A stretch of DNA of 64,000 nt, taken from positions 4,584,001 through 4,648,000 of the forward strand of contig NZ_CP139781.1 of NCBI RefSeq assembly GCF_019679435.2, in the 5' to 3' direction. Below the pieces are notes generated by a model. It was not told the origin of the DNA. It searched no databases and saw only the letters and a program-made list of their open reading frames with translations. The first letter of the stretch is position 1. Every line of letters begins with the position of its first letter. The position numbers and the translations under genes are program-made. The stretch comes from Actomonas aquatica. GTDB lineage: Bacteria; Verrucomicrobiota; Verrucomicrobiia; Opitutales; Opitutaceae. Shown here one piece after another: positions 52,743-61,096 of this stretch.

Positions 52743-53402
52743 TCAGGCCTGAAGCTGACGGCGGAGTTGATTGATCTTGAGGGTGAGTTGACGGTGGTTG
52801 GTCTCAACCGTATTCAGTGCGCGGCGCTCCTGCTGCAGGCGGCTTTGGGCGGCGGCGAGGTTGGCCTCGGCCTGCTTGTAGTTGGCGTCGGCTTCGGTGA
52901 TGACTTTGGCCACCTGGTAGATTTCCTTGGCATTCGCCAAGGCGTAGAGGGCGGCGATGACGGCGACGCCACCGCTGATATCCTTGGCCTCTTGGGAGAA
53001 GCGTCCGGTGCGATCGAGGGCGACCGAGCCGCCGACCGCTCCAGCGGCGATACAGGCGACGGCCATTTTATGATCGAGCAGGTAGCTGTTGACCTGCACC
53101 TCGTAGTTGCGGAGGGCGCGGGTCTGTCGGGTGATGGCCTGTTCGAGCTCGGTGACGTTGTTGCGCTGTTGATTGAGGCGGGAGACGAGTTGGTAGCGTT
53201 GGCCGTCGAGTTCGGTGAGCTGGGACAGGGCGAGTTGGCGGCGCACCGCGGCTTGGTCGGCAGCGGGTTTGGCGGGGGCGGAAACGGCGGCGCTGGAGGA
53301 ATCGGTGCGGCCGAGGGACTGGTGCTTGGATTTGGCGTCGCAACCCACGAAGGTGAGGAGGGCGGCGGCGAGGAGGGAGTAGCGAAGAAGTTGAGACATC
53401 AT
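52743..53402 (-). CDS. Coiled-coil lipoprotein
   Basis: 219 aa. Lipobox FVGC (Cys21). The mature part has two long coiled coils (about 50-100, RRQLALSQLTELDGQRYQLV; 165-218, EADANYKQAEANLAAAQSRL) flanking a hydrophobic Gly/Ala segment (about 112-155, MAVACIAAGAVGGSVALD; GGVAVIAALYALANA) that could cross or enter the membrane. No family recognised. First gene of the operon with the protease and kinase; site C lies 49 nt upstream. Second Met (MSQLL) is an equal start candidate. Confidence 0.75.
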   Translation of the reverse strand: MMSQLLRYSLLAAALLTFVGCDAKSKHQSLGRTDSSSAAVSAPAKPAADQAAVRRQLALSQLTELDGQRYQLVSRLNQQRNNVTELEQAITRQTRALRNYEVQVNSYLLDHKMAVACIAAGAVGGSVALDRTGRFSQEAKDISGGVAVIAALYALANAKEIYQVAKVITEADANYKQAEANLAAAQSRLQQERRALNTVETNHRQLTLKINQLRRQLQA

Positions 53403-53432
53403 GGTAGGAGCAGGTTCGTCCGTTACTGTGTC

Positions 53433-54677
53433 TCAGTTGCCGATTCTTACGGGTTGATGTTCAAAAAGCTTTCTCCACCCCTCCGAGACGTCCCGCGTCA
53501 GCACCACCAATGCTTCCATCAAGTGGGGACGGAGGCTGGCTTTGGGGTGGTCGGGGAGTTTGGGGAACCCGGAGCCGATCAGCACCGGGGTGTCGGTGTC
53601 GCCCGTGCGCGAGAGTTTCATTTTTAATACGAACGCCCAGTCACTGGACCCGCCGGCGGCCGCCTTGCCCAGGAGTTTGGTCACGGTTTTCACCTCGCAG
53701 TGCAACCATTGGTCAGGCTCCGGAATCGCAATGGGGATGAAGACGTTACCGGATTCGTGGCGCGGGAGTCGGTGGGACGGGTCTTTGATCGTGCTTACTT
53801 CCAACCCGTAACCGCGCACGTGCAGGGTGCGTTGGAGCTCGGGGTCGATGGTTCCGGGCCCCGACGGAATGACCAGCTCGGACCGGGACCAGAAGCATTC
53901 CAAAGCGCTCCGAAGCAATCGTCGCACTTCGGCGGTATCGCCATAGACGCGGGAATCACCCTCCTCGGTGTCTAAGATAGTTACGTCGGTGAGGCGGAGC
54001 CCATAGGTTACATCCATACTGCTGGATCGACTGGCGTGGTCGAGACTCTCGAGCAGTCGCCGCTGATGATATTCGGCGAACTCGTCGCCATCATATAACG
54101 ACGACAGTTGGTTTATCACGGTGGCTTTGGTCTCAGCCGCCGAAAGATCGACCTGCTGATCGAAGCGCATATCCAGCCACGCCGGTTGCGAATAGATCAG
54201 CGAGTAGGTTTGGGAAGATATTATAACCAGCGGGAGGGGAACAAAGAGCCGATAGGTGGAGAATCCGTTGGGATAATACTGTCGGGTGACAACGACTTCG
54301 TTCGCGTCGAAGGATACGGCGGCCAATGCGGCGGATTTCGCCTGCCAAGCTTCTCCCAAGGGGGCATCGGGTTCGATGACTTCCAAAAGGGGCAGATTCG
54401 GATTGGCTCCCGTGCTGCGAAGAAACCGCAATGCGGATGCTTCCAGGGCCGAACGGGCCTGTGCCGAGGAAAGCATTTCGACCAGTGCCTGCGTGGTCGG
54501 GTCCCGGTCCGTCGCGGGCAGCGAGGTCAGGGTGCGGCCGAACCCAAAAAAATGCACCCGGACTTGGGCGCAAAGCGGCAGGCAGGATACGACGAAGATC
54601 GCTGCAAGCCTGCCAAGCCGGGCCCACCGCACCCGCGATACCGAAGCGGAAAACGCGCCGGTGTTAGCCTGCTGCAT
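53433..54677 (-). CDS. Hypothetical exported protein
   Basis: 414 aa. N-terminal signal (LGRLAAIFVVSCLPLCAQ) after a longer n-region. Beta-rich mature part (VRVHFFGFGRTLTSLPATD, VVVTRQYYPNGFSTYRLFVP, GYGLEVSTIKDPSHRLPRHE) with a region of helices (about 85-130). No family recognised. Base composition is visibly less GC-rich than the neighbours. It follows the small lipoprotein gene by 3 nt, so it belongs to the operon starting at 56152. Its last codons contain site C for the next operon. Confidence 0.75.
   Translation of the reverse strand: MQQANTGAFSASVSRVRWARLGRLAAIFVVSCLPLCAQVRVHFFGFGRTLTSLPATDRDPTTQALVEMLSSAQARSALEASALRFLRSTGANPNLPLLEVIEPDAPLGEAWQAKSAALAAVSFDANEVVVTRQYYPNGFSTYRLFVPLPLVIISSQTYSLIYSQPAWLDMRFDQQVDLSAAETKATVINQLSSLYDGDEFAEYHQRRLLESLDHASRSSSMDVTYGLRLTDVTILDTEEGDSRVYGDTAEVRRLLRSALECFWSRSELVIPSGPGTIDPELQRTLHVRGYGLEVSTIKDPSHRLPRHESGNVFIPIAIPEPDQWLHCEVKTVTKLLGKAAAGGSSDWAFVLKMKLSRTGDTDTPVLIGSGFPKLPDHPKASLRPHLMEALVVLTRDVSEGWRKLFEHQPVRIGN
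53444..53451 (-). promoter_or_regulatory. CGTAAGAA motif (site C)
   Basis: On the minus strand CCCGTAAGAATCGG, 49 nt before the start at 53402, inside the 3' end of the gene at 53433-54677. Confidence 0.5.
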
Positions 54678-54680
54678 CGC

Positions 54681-54917
54681 TCAGGTGCCTTCTTTGCGCG
54701 ACTTGGTTCGTTCCTCGCGCTCTTTGGCCGCCCGTTTGATGGTTTCCTGCAGTGAGGCCGAGGATTCTCTCGCCTCCTCGTAGCCCGTATCGGTGGCGGC
54801 GGTTTTACGGGGACCGCTGGAGGTGCCGGTTGTATTGCAGCCGGTCAGGACCGCAATTGAGGACAGGCTCAATGCCAGCAAGGCGACGCGATGGAGGGTA
54901 GGGGAACGCTTTTTCAT
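54681..54917 (-). CDS. Small lipoprotein
   Basis: 78 aa. Lipobox LTGC (Cys27) after VALLALSLSSIAVL. The mature part is short, polar and charged (YEEARESSASLQETIKRAAK), one helix. It overlaps the stop of the upstream gene by 1 nt (TAATG), so translation is coupled. Its role may be anchoring or tethering a larger partner (inference). Confidence 0.75.
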   Translation of the reverse strand: MKKRSPTLHRVALLALSLSSIAVLTGCNTTGTSSGPRKTAATDTGYEEARESSASLQETIKRAAKEREERTKSRKEGT

Positions 54918-56152
54918 TAGGATTCGGCAGATTCAACGTCGTCAGCGGGGGCCTCGTCTTCGGCCATCAATTGGAGAATGAGGTCGGCCTCGATTGCTTT
55001 CTTTTTCTCTTCGTCGAGCTCCAGGAAGAAGGCGTAGATTTGCTCGTCCGCCGCTTTGCCTTGTTTAAGTTCCTGCTCGATCGTCGATTCCATCTTTTGG
55101 ATGGTTTCGGCAATATCGGTATTACGGGTGACGACCACCGGAGACATCTCGGCGATAGTGGCCATAATTTCTTCGGCCTCGGTGCTGAAGTTTTCCAAGT
55201 AGACGATGTCCAAGCGGGTTTCCTCGAACTTTTGGTCCAGGCTGGCAAAGGCGGCTTGCTGAAGCTTTGCGCCGATAGCGCCCACCATAATTCCGCCGCC
55301 GGATGAGAGTTTTTCAGTGAGTTTTTCCTGACCGTAAACGAGCGCCAGTTTCAAACCGGTAAACAGGATCATTTGCGCCGCCGCCTTGGTTTTTAGCTCG
55401 GAAACCATCTTATTGATTTGTTCCGCCGAGGCCTCATCGATGGCGTTGGCGACGCGGTATTTGTTTTCAATCACGGTGAGAGAAGCGTCGCCCCGGGCCA
55501 AGAAAGCGCAGAATTCCTCGTGATTTGACATCGCGGCCTCATACAAAGCGTCATGTTGTTCCAGCAGCTCGTATAGCGCCTCTTTGGAAGCGGCAGCGTT
55601 TTCGTCGGCCAAAAGCACCGCTTGGTGAAGCTCTGGAATCGATACACTGTCATCCTCCAGATCGGCGTTCGCCATGGTTTTACTGACAAACTCCTGCTGT
55701 TGAATCGCGTCCAGATCCTTGCGCTCCATCAACGACTCGAGTCCGACATTCAAAGCCACATAGACTTGATTTTGGGCGTTGATGGCCGTGGTGAGTTCCC
55801 CCACGCCTTGGCCGAGCAGCTTGCGAATCTCGACTGAGCGGGCTCGCAGCTCTTTGTTGGTTTCCAGAAGCTCCTTGTAGCCATTTTTCAACTCTTTGAT
55901 GGAAAGGAGCTTTGGCGGCTCAGTGCCATCCGGGGCACCCGATTCGGCGGTGGTGGAATCTGTTACCGACGTTTCGTCGTCGGCATCCGGTGTCTGGGCA
56001 GCGGTCGCGGCGGCATCTGATCGGGCTTTGGTGGTTTCTTCGGTTGCGTCCTTTTTTTTGCCGAAGGGCAGTTTGGGGAGCTTGTCGAAGAGTTGGGCGG
56101 AAGCGGGCTGGGCCGCGAGGAGGAGGGTAAGAACGAGAATACGAAGGATCAT
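54917..56152 (-). CDS. Hypothetical exported helical protein with acidic ends
   Basis: 411 aa. Signal peptide at 1-20 (ILRILVLTLLLAAQPASAQ). The mature part is almost wholly helical: acidic Thr/Ser/Ala-rich segment (about 40-80), long helices (KELKNGYKELLETNKELRAR; LLQHDALYEAAMSN-like), a Gly-rich hydrophobic segment (about 285-305, GGGIMVGAIGAKLQQAAFA) and an acidic tail. No family recognised. GC content is lower than the window average. First gene of the operon 56152-53433; site D lies 53 nt upstream. ATG 56152 chosen because the signal peptide begins there. Confidence 0.75.
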   Translation of the reverse strand: MILRILVLTLLLAAQPASAQLFDKLPKLPFGKKKDATEETTKARSDAAATAAQTPDADDETSVTDSTTAESGAPDGTEPPKLLSIKELKNGYKELLETNKELRARSVEIRKLLGQGVGELTTAINAQNQVYVALNVGLESLMERKDLDAIQQQEFVSKTMANADLEDDSVSIPELHQAVLLADENAAASKEALYELLEQHDALYEAAMSNHEEFCAFLARGDASLTVIENKYRVANAIDEASAEQINKMVSELKTKAAAQMILFTGLKLALVYGQEKLTEKLSSGGGIMVGAIGAKLQQAAFASLDQKFEETRLDIVYLENFSTEAEEIMATIAEMSPVVVTRNTDIAETIQKMESTIEQELKQGKAADEQIYAFFLELDEEKKKAIEADLILQLMAEDEAPADDVESAES

Positions 56153-56197
56153 GTTAGTCGAAGGGTTGAACACCCCTTGCTGACGGAGGTGGTGCGC

Positions 56198-56205
56198 TTC
56201 TTACG
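56198..56205 (-). promoter_or_regulatory. CGTAAGAA motif (site D)
   Basis: On the minus strand CAACGTAAGAAGCGC, 53 nt before the start at 56152. Divergent from site E about 100 bp away. Confidence 0.5.
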
Positions 56206-56304
56206 TTGTAACTTATAGCGGCCAGTAAATTTTTTGTTATGCAACTGGATGGAGATGGTCCAGAAAAAGGCCCCGGGCATTAGCTTCGAATTCGTGACTT
56301 TTTG

Positions 56305-56312
56305 CGTAAGAA
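56305..56312 (+). promoter_or_regulatory. CGTAAGAA motif (site E)
   Basis: TTTGCGTAAGAAGTGG, 34 nt before the start at 56339. Confidence 0.5.
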
Positions 56313-56338
56313 GTGGTCGCTCGGTGACATTCTAGACC

Positions 56339-57628
56339 ATGCAAGCCTTCAAATTTCGCTTTCTATCGTTGCTCTGGGTCCGGTCCTTTTTGCTCTTCGC
56401 GGTGGTGATGGGGGCAGGGGGAAGGGTGATGGCGGAGCGCCTGCAAGTTACGGGCCAAGCTCCCGGAGACCTGCCCACCGCTCGTAATGCGGCTTTGGCG
56501 GATGCTTTGCGGGCGGCGGTCGAGCGTGGTGCCGGTGTGGAGCTGCTCAGTCGCAGCGCGAGCCGTAACATGGTGTTGGAGGCCGATGAAATCCTGACGG
56601 AGTCGTTTGGCTTCGTGCGCAGTTACGAGGTGCTGAGTTCGGGGCTGGGAGCCGACGGCGTGTATCGCGTGGAAATTGCGGCGGAGGTGGAGCCGGGAGA
56701 GATTGGGCGCGGTGATGCGCTGGCTTTGCGAAATCTGGTCCGGCTGAAGGGCTCGCCGCGGCTGGCCCTTGTGGTGACGGAGACCTTGGCCGAGGTATCG
56801 CCGGATCAGCACCCGGTCCGCGATTGGTTGGAGATGACCGCCCGCGAGCTCCAACTCAATGTGGTGGCGGTGGAGGTGCTGCGGGAGCAGGAGGCCAAGG
56901 TGGCGATGCGCGATGAGTTGCTTGATCCCACCCAACCCAGTCCGTTGCGGCAGCGTCTCGCCCAAGAGGCGGATTATGTGTTGGAGGTGGCGCTCGACGT
57001 CCGGCACGTGGAGCAGGGCAGCTTTGGCGGTAATCTGCCGCACCATCGCTTCGTGGTGAACGGAGTAGCGCGTATTTATCAGCCGGATACGGGAAAACTG
57101 CTGGCGACGGCGCCGTTGGGCGGCACGGGCAACGCGCGCAGCTATCAGAAGGATATCGCCGCGGCTGCGACCGACGCCGCGACCAAGGCGATGGCTGGCG
57201 ACCGCACCGCTCAGGAGGGTGGGGTCTGGCCGGCGATGCGCGGGTTGTTATCCCAGTGGGCGGCCGATTTGGACCTGGGCCAATTGGTCCGAATCGAACT
57301 ACCGTCCTTGGACAGCGCATCCGTGGATCAAGTGTTGGCGGTTTTGGACCAGCAAGACTCCGTGGGAGGGGTGTGGCTCCGGCAAGTGGACAGTGCGGCC
57401 GGCGTAACCATCGATGTGGAATCCAAACAAACGGCCTATGACGTCGCGCGCTTGGTGGAGCAGGCCGGACCGTCTCTGCGCACCGATTTGGTTTCGGCGC
57501 ATTATGTTCGTCTGGTGGCTGGGTCTCCTAAGGTCGCCGATCGCAGTCTGTTGATCGGCGGTGCTGCGGCGCTCGTGCTGCTTGGACTGGTCGTGCTGAT
57601 CTGGGCCAGTCGCAGACGGTCGGCCTGA
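56339..57628 (+). CDS. Exported FlgT/LPP20-like protein with C-terminal membrane anchor
   Basis: 429 aa. Signal peptide to about residue 33. The N-terminal domain (about 35-120: VTGQAPGDLPTARNAALADA, LRAAVERGAGVELLSRSASR, FVRSYEVLSSGLGADGVYRV) matches the FlgT-N/LPP20 pattern also seen in the protease. The middle domain (about 130-290; LALVVTETLAEVSPDQHPVR, VLEVALDVRHVEQG) is FlgT-M-like. A transmembrane helix near residues 402-422 (LLIGGAAALVLLGLVVLIW) and basic RRR tail end the protein. It thus spans the periplasm from an inner-membrane anchor. Divergent from the operon at 56152, with site E upstream. Confidence 0.78.
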   Translation: MQAFKFRFLSLLWVRSFLLFAVVMGAGGRVMAERLQVTGQAPGDLPTARNAALADALRAAVERGAGVELLSRSASRNMVLEADEILTESFGFVRSYEVLSSGLGADGVYRVEIAAEVEPGEIGRGDALALRNLVRLKGSPRLALVVTETLAEVSPDQHPVRDWLEMTARELQLNVVAVEVLREQEAKVAMRDELLDPTQPSPLRQRLAQEADYVLEVALDVRHVEQGSFGGNLPHHRFVVNGVARIYQPDTGKLLATAPLGGTGNARSYQKDIAAAATDAATKAMAGDRTAQEGGVWPAMRGLLSQWAADLDLGQLVRIELPSLDSASVDQVLAVLDQQDSVGGVWLRQVDSAAGVTIDVESKQTAYDVARLVEQAGPSLRTDLVSAHYVRLVAGSPKVADRSLLIGGAAALVLLGLVVLIWASRRRSA

Positions 57629-57675
57629 CGGCGTCAAATCACGACCGCAATGTGGCGAATCCTCAGTTGCCGCAC

Positions 57676-58473
57676 TCAGCGGGCGGGGTCGGGGGCGAGT
57701 TCGCCGGCGGTGAGGTCGTCTTTGGCGCGGGCGAGGGCGCCGAGCAGAGTCGGCGGGTAGGCAATCACATCGACGCCAGTCGAGAAATGGCAGCGCGGTG
57801 GCTCCTTGGGTGGGGTGAGGCCGGCGGCGGTGAAGAGGTCGTTGTGTTGGATCTCGATCGTGGCCTCCTGCAGCGGCCACGGCGGGTGGTGGACTTCGGC
57901 GCGCACGATTTCGCCGCGGCCGTTGCGGGTGTAGAGGCAGTAGCGCTCGGTGGCCCAGTGTTCGAAGGAGCCGGGGTCGGCGATGAAGCTGTCGCCGGTG
58001 GCGCGGAAGATGCCGCTGAAACGGACGCGGCCGCCGAGGCGGGTGCTGTGAAAGGCGAAGCCTTGGGAGGTCTCGAAAAAGTCGATGCGGGCGTGGTGGT
58101 AGGGCAGATGAAAGCGCAGGCGACCGCCGAGCACGATGGGCCAGCTCTGGGCGTCGAGGCTGAAGAACCATACGCCCGGTTTTCCGTCGGTCTCGACGTA
58201 GGTGCGCAGGTTCAGCTCGGGGAAGGAGGGCATGACCGGGAGCCAGGGGAGGCCGCGGCGGCGCACGTTGCCGAGTTGAAAGGGCACGACGGCGACCCAC
58301 GGCGAGCCGTCAAATTCCTGCAGGCGCAGGCCTTCGGGGATGAGAGGGCGCAGTTCATCGCGGGGCACCCGGTAGTGCGCGAAAGCCAGGTCGGACCACG
58401 TTTGGCTCCAGGCCCAGGGCACTTCGGGCAGAGGCCAGGGGCGGTGGTCGGCGTGTTGCAGAACAGGCAGCAT
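57676..58473 (-). CDS. DUF2071 (YqjF-like) protein
   Basis: 265 aa, cytoplasmic. Family marks: WSDLAFAHYRVPRDELRPLIPEGLRLQEFDGSPWVAVVPFQLGNVR, FPELNLRTYV, GVWFFSLDAQSW, YCLYTRNGRGEIVRAEVHHPPWPLQEA. Function unknown. Stands alone and divergent from the S41 peptidase gene. Confidence 0.88.
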   Translation of the reverse strand: MLPVLQHADHRPWPLPEVPWAWSQTWSDLAFAHYRVPRDELRPLIPEGLRLQEFDGSPWVAVVPFQLGNVRRRGLPWLPVMPSFPELNLRTYVETDGKPGVWFFSLDAQSWPIVLGGRLRFHLPYHHARIDFFETSQGFAFHSTRLGGRVRFSGIFRATGDSFIADPGSFEHWATERYCLYTRNGRGEIVRAEVHHPPWPLQEATIEIQHNDLFTAAGLTPPKEPPRCHFSTGVDVIAYPPTLLGALARAKDDLTAGELAPDPAR

Positions 58474-58629
58474 GGCGGAGGGAGAGTCCGGTGTTAGTAG
58501 GGACGTTTGGAGGGGGCAATCTCTGTCGCAACCGCGGGTCTAGGATTATGGTCAAATCGCCGGCAAGTGGGGCGGATTCTTGACGACGGCGAGTTGGCGT
58601 GGGTTGGTGGGGAGGACCATCCGTTTGCA

Positions 58630-59922
58630 ATGCCTGCTGCCGAACCTGACGCCTTGACCTCGACTGAATGCCTGCGCCGCGGTGGGCGGGCGTGGGCGAG
58701 TTGGTGGGGGACGGCGGTGTTGGTGTTGGCGGTGGTGCTGAGTGGCGGCTGTGTCGCGCCGATGGCGGGCCCGCCGGAAGAGGTGGTTTACGCGTCGGCG
58801 GAGGAGAAGGCGCAGGCGCAGGTGGAGATTTTGGAAGAGGCGTGGGAGCTGGTGAACGATCGGTTTTACGATCCGGCTTACAATGGCGCCGACTGGCCGA
58901 GTGCCTTGCATCGGTATGTCGAGGCGGCGGCGACGGCGGAGGATACGGCGGCCTTGTATGACGTGATCAACGACATGTTGGATGAGCTGGAGGATGCGCA
59001 CACCGTGGCGATGAGTCCGGCCGAAGCTTGGGAAGATTACGTGGCGGAGCGGGCGTTTGTGGGCGTGAACCTGGAGCGGGTGGAGGACCGTTGGGTGGTT
59101 TCGGAGCTGCGGCCGGGGAGCTCGGCGGAGGAGGTGGGCGTCGAAGTGGGCTGGATCGCGGTGGCGCGAGATGGCGAGGTGCTGACGGAGGACGGCATCA
59201 CCTTCACCAGCGAGCCGGGCGAGCGCTACGTGTGGACCTTTCTGGATGCTTTGGATGTGGAGCGGGAGGTGGTGCTCGAGGCGCGCACCCTGTCGGACCG
59301 CATGCCGCCGGTGGAGCGGCGCTCAGCGGAAGGTTGGGTTTACCTGCGCTTCGATGAATTTGAACGCGACTACGACGCTTGGCTGCAGGAGCGCTTGATG
59401 GTGCATCGCGACGCGCCGGGAGTGGTGTTGGATTTGCGCAGCAACAGCGGGGGCGACGTGAGTTCGTTGGAACGGGTGATCAACCAGTTCTTCGACGAGC
59501 GCAAAGCGTATGGGGCGTTTGTTTCGCGCAAAGGGAAGCGGCGGGATGAAAAATCGGCGTGGCGCAGCGGGGCGGATTACGGCGGTGAAGTGGTGATTTT
59601 GATCGGTCCGGGATCGGCCAGCTCGGCGGAAATTCTGGCGGCGACGATGCAGCATTACGGTCGGGCGACGCTTATCGGGCGACCCACGGCTGGGGTGGTG
59701 GTGGCGAGCCAATACCATCGGTTGCGCGATGGCGGACAGTTGCAGCTCGGCACCTACGATTTTCAAACGCTGGACGGCACGCGGTTGGAAGGTAATGGCG
59801 TGCACCCAGATGTGGACGTGGAACGCACGCTGGTGGATCTCCGTGAAGGGCGAGATCCGGACCTCGGACGGGCAGTGGAGTGGTTGCGAGCGAAGACTGC
59901 GCTGGCGCGGTCGAACCTCTGA
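58630..59922 (+). CDS. S41-family peptidase lipoprotein
   Basis: 430 aa. Lipobox LSGGC (Cys41) after TAVLVLAVVLSGG. A helical N-terminal domain (about 55-130, ILEEAWELVNDRFYDPAYNGADW; DELEDAHTVAMSP), a PDZ-like domain (about 135-215, FVGVNLERVEDRWVVSELRPG), then the S41 core (VLDLRSNSGG; GPGSASSAEILAATMQHYG near residue 328 with the catalytic Ser). The Lys of the Ser-Lys dyad of CtpA-type enzymes (GExTFGKG) is not present; the sequence is GRPTAGVV, as in tricorn-like members. Periplasmic quality-control or processing role likely. ATG 58630 chosen as start. Confidence 0.85.
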   Translation: MPAAEPDALTSTECLRRGGRAWASWWGTAVLVLAVVLSGGCVAPMAGPPEEVVYASAEEKAQAQVEILEEAWELVNDRFYDPAYNGADWPSALHRYVEAAATAEDTAALYDVINDMLDELEDAHTVAMSPAEAWEDYVAERAFVGVNLERVEDRWVVSELRPGSSAEEVGVEVGWIAVARDGEVLTEDGITFTSEPGERYVWTFLDALDVEREVVLEARTLSDRMPPVERRSAEGWVYLRFDEFERDYDAWLQERLMVHRDAPGVVLDLRSNSGGDVSSLERVINQFFDERKAYGAFVSRKGKRRDEKSAWRSGADYGGEVVILIGPGSASSAEILAATMQHYGRATLIGRPTAGVVVASQYHRLRDGGQLQLGTYDFQTLDGTRLEGNGVHPDVDVERTLVDLREGRDPDLGRAVEWLRAKTALARSNL

Positions 59923-60222
59923 GCGGGTGGGCGCGGAAGCCCCGCACGAGCACTCTGTGTGACCTCTAAAGAGGGACCTCCCCCGGAGAAGCGGGTTGCT
60001 TTCATCCTAGTTCCTAATCACCGGAGCCCGAAACGACCCCGGGGGAGATTGTCGAAATATGGTAAGAATTGCGCTTTCGTCCACCCCGGTTTGACGAACG
60101 AGCCGACTTTCTTGACTAAAGGCAGCCGACTTGCGGAAGGGGCGGTCGACTTGGCCCGAAGAGGTCAGCCCGAATGGGCAGGAGGATGAACTCGAGTCAT
60201 GAAAACCAGGGAGAGACAGCCC
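59923..60222. other. Intergenic region with short direct repeats
   Basis: No credible gene. On the minus strand the hexamer AAGTCG recurs three times (about 60111-60155, spaced about 20-23 bp) with CGTTCGTC close by, reminiscent of the candidate LytTR repeats at 10310. It lies beyond the 3' end of the LytTR gene at 60223 and the 3' end of the S41 gene, so its role is unclear. Confidence 0.3.
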
Positions 60223-60990
60223 CTAGGGCAGCAATTGGGTAAGACCGGCGGCTTCGAGGCGTTGCTTGAGGTCGGAGACGCGGCGGCGACTGGCGGAGAG
60301 CGGGGGCAGCGGGTCGTCGAATTGGAACTGCACACTCTCGCCCTCGCCACGCACGATGGCGCGCACATGTGCGAGGTTGATCAGAGTTTGCCGGTGAATG
60401 CGCACAAAGAAGGCGGTGGGCAGGCAGGCTTCCCAGGATTTGAGGGTGCGCAGGGTCATGAGTTTCTGGGCGTCGGCCAGCTGCAGCTCGGTGTAGTTTT
60501 CGTTGCTGGTGACGGAGACGATGCTTTGCACGGGCACAAAACGGGTGGCATCGCTGGTTTTCACCAGCACCCGGTCGTCCGGGAGCAAAGGCATGGCGGC
60601 GGCGGCGGTCGTGTCGTCTGCGGCGGAGGTTGGGGCGGCGAGCACGCGTTGCAGGGACGAGGCGAGCCGGGCGCTGGTGACGGGTTTGAGCAGGTAGTCG
60701 AGGGCGTTCACCTCGAAGGCACGCACGGCGTAGCGATCGTAGGCGGTGACAAACACGATGTGGGCGTGCGGCGGAATGCGATCCAGCAGGTCGAAGCCGC
60801 TGCCGCCGCGCAGTTGGATGTCGAGAAAGACGAGGTCGAAGGGGGTGTCGGCCAGCAGGGCGCGGGCGGCGTTGAGGGTGCCGGCTTCGCCCACGATTTC
60901 GATTTGCGGATGAGTCTTGAGGAGGCGGCGCAGCTCCAGCCGAGCCAGGGGCTCGTCGTCGATGAGCAGAGTGCGAAGGGAGTCGGACAT
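60223..60990 (-). CDS. LytTR-family response regulator
   Basis: 255 aa. Receiver at residues 5-120 with DDE pocket, phospho-acceptor Asp57 (LVFLDIQLRGG), VTAYDRYAVRAFEVNALDYLLKP. The LytTR domain (about 140-250: IVSVTSNENYTELQLAD, FFVRIHRQTLINLAHVRAIV) follows an Ala/Thr-rich linker. Partner of the sensor at 61097; the 106-nt gap between them is filled by a heptad repeat tract. Second LytTR system of the window. Confidence 0.92.
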   Translation of the reverse strand: MSDSLRTLLIDDEPLARLELRRLLKTHPQIEIVGEAGTLNAARALLADTPFDLVFLDIQLRGGSGFDLLDRIPPHAHIVFVTAYDRYAVRAFEVNALDYLLKPVTSARLASSLQRVLAAPTSAADDTTAAAAMPLLPDDRVLVKTSDATRFVPVQSIVSVTSNENYTELQLADAQKLMTLRTLKSWEACLPTAFFVRIHRQTLINLAHVRAIVRGEGESVQFQFDDPLPPLSASRRRVSDLKQRLEAAGLTQLLP

Positions 60991-61091
<101 letters not shown>

Positions 61092-61096
61092 GGGGA

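Noticed and set aside
60060..60070. GGTAAGAATT at 60061
   Set aside because: Lacks the leading C of the cluster motif and is not followed by a credible gene on the plus strand.
59959..60189. 76-codon frame after the S41 peptidase gene
   Set aside because: Pro/Arg/Lys-rich with no protein-like pattern and overlaps the direct-repeat region; not annotated as a gene.
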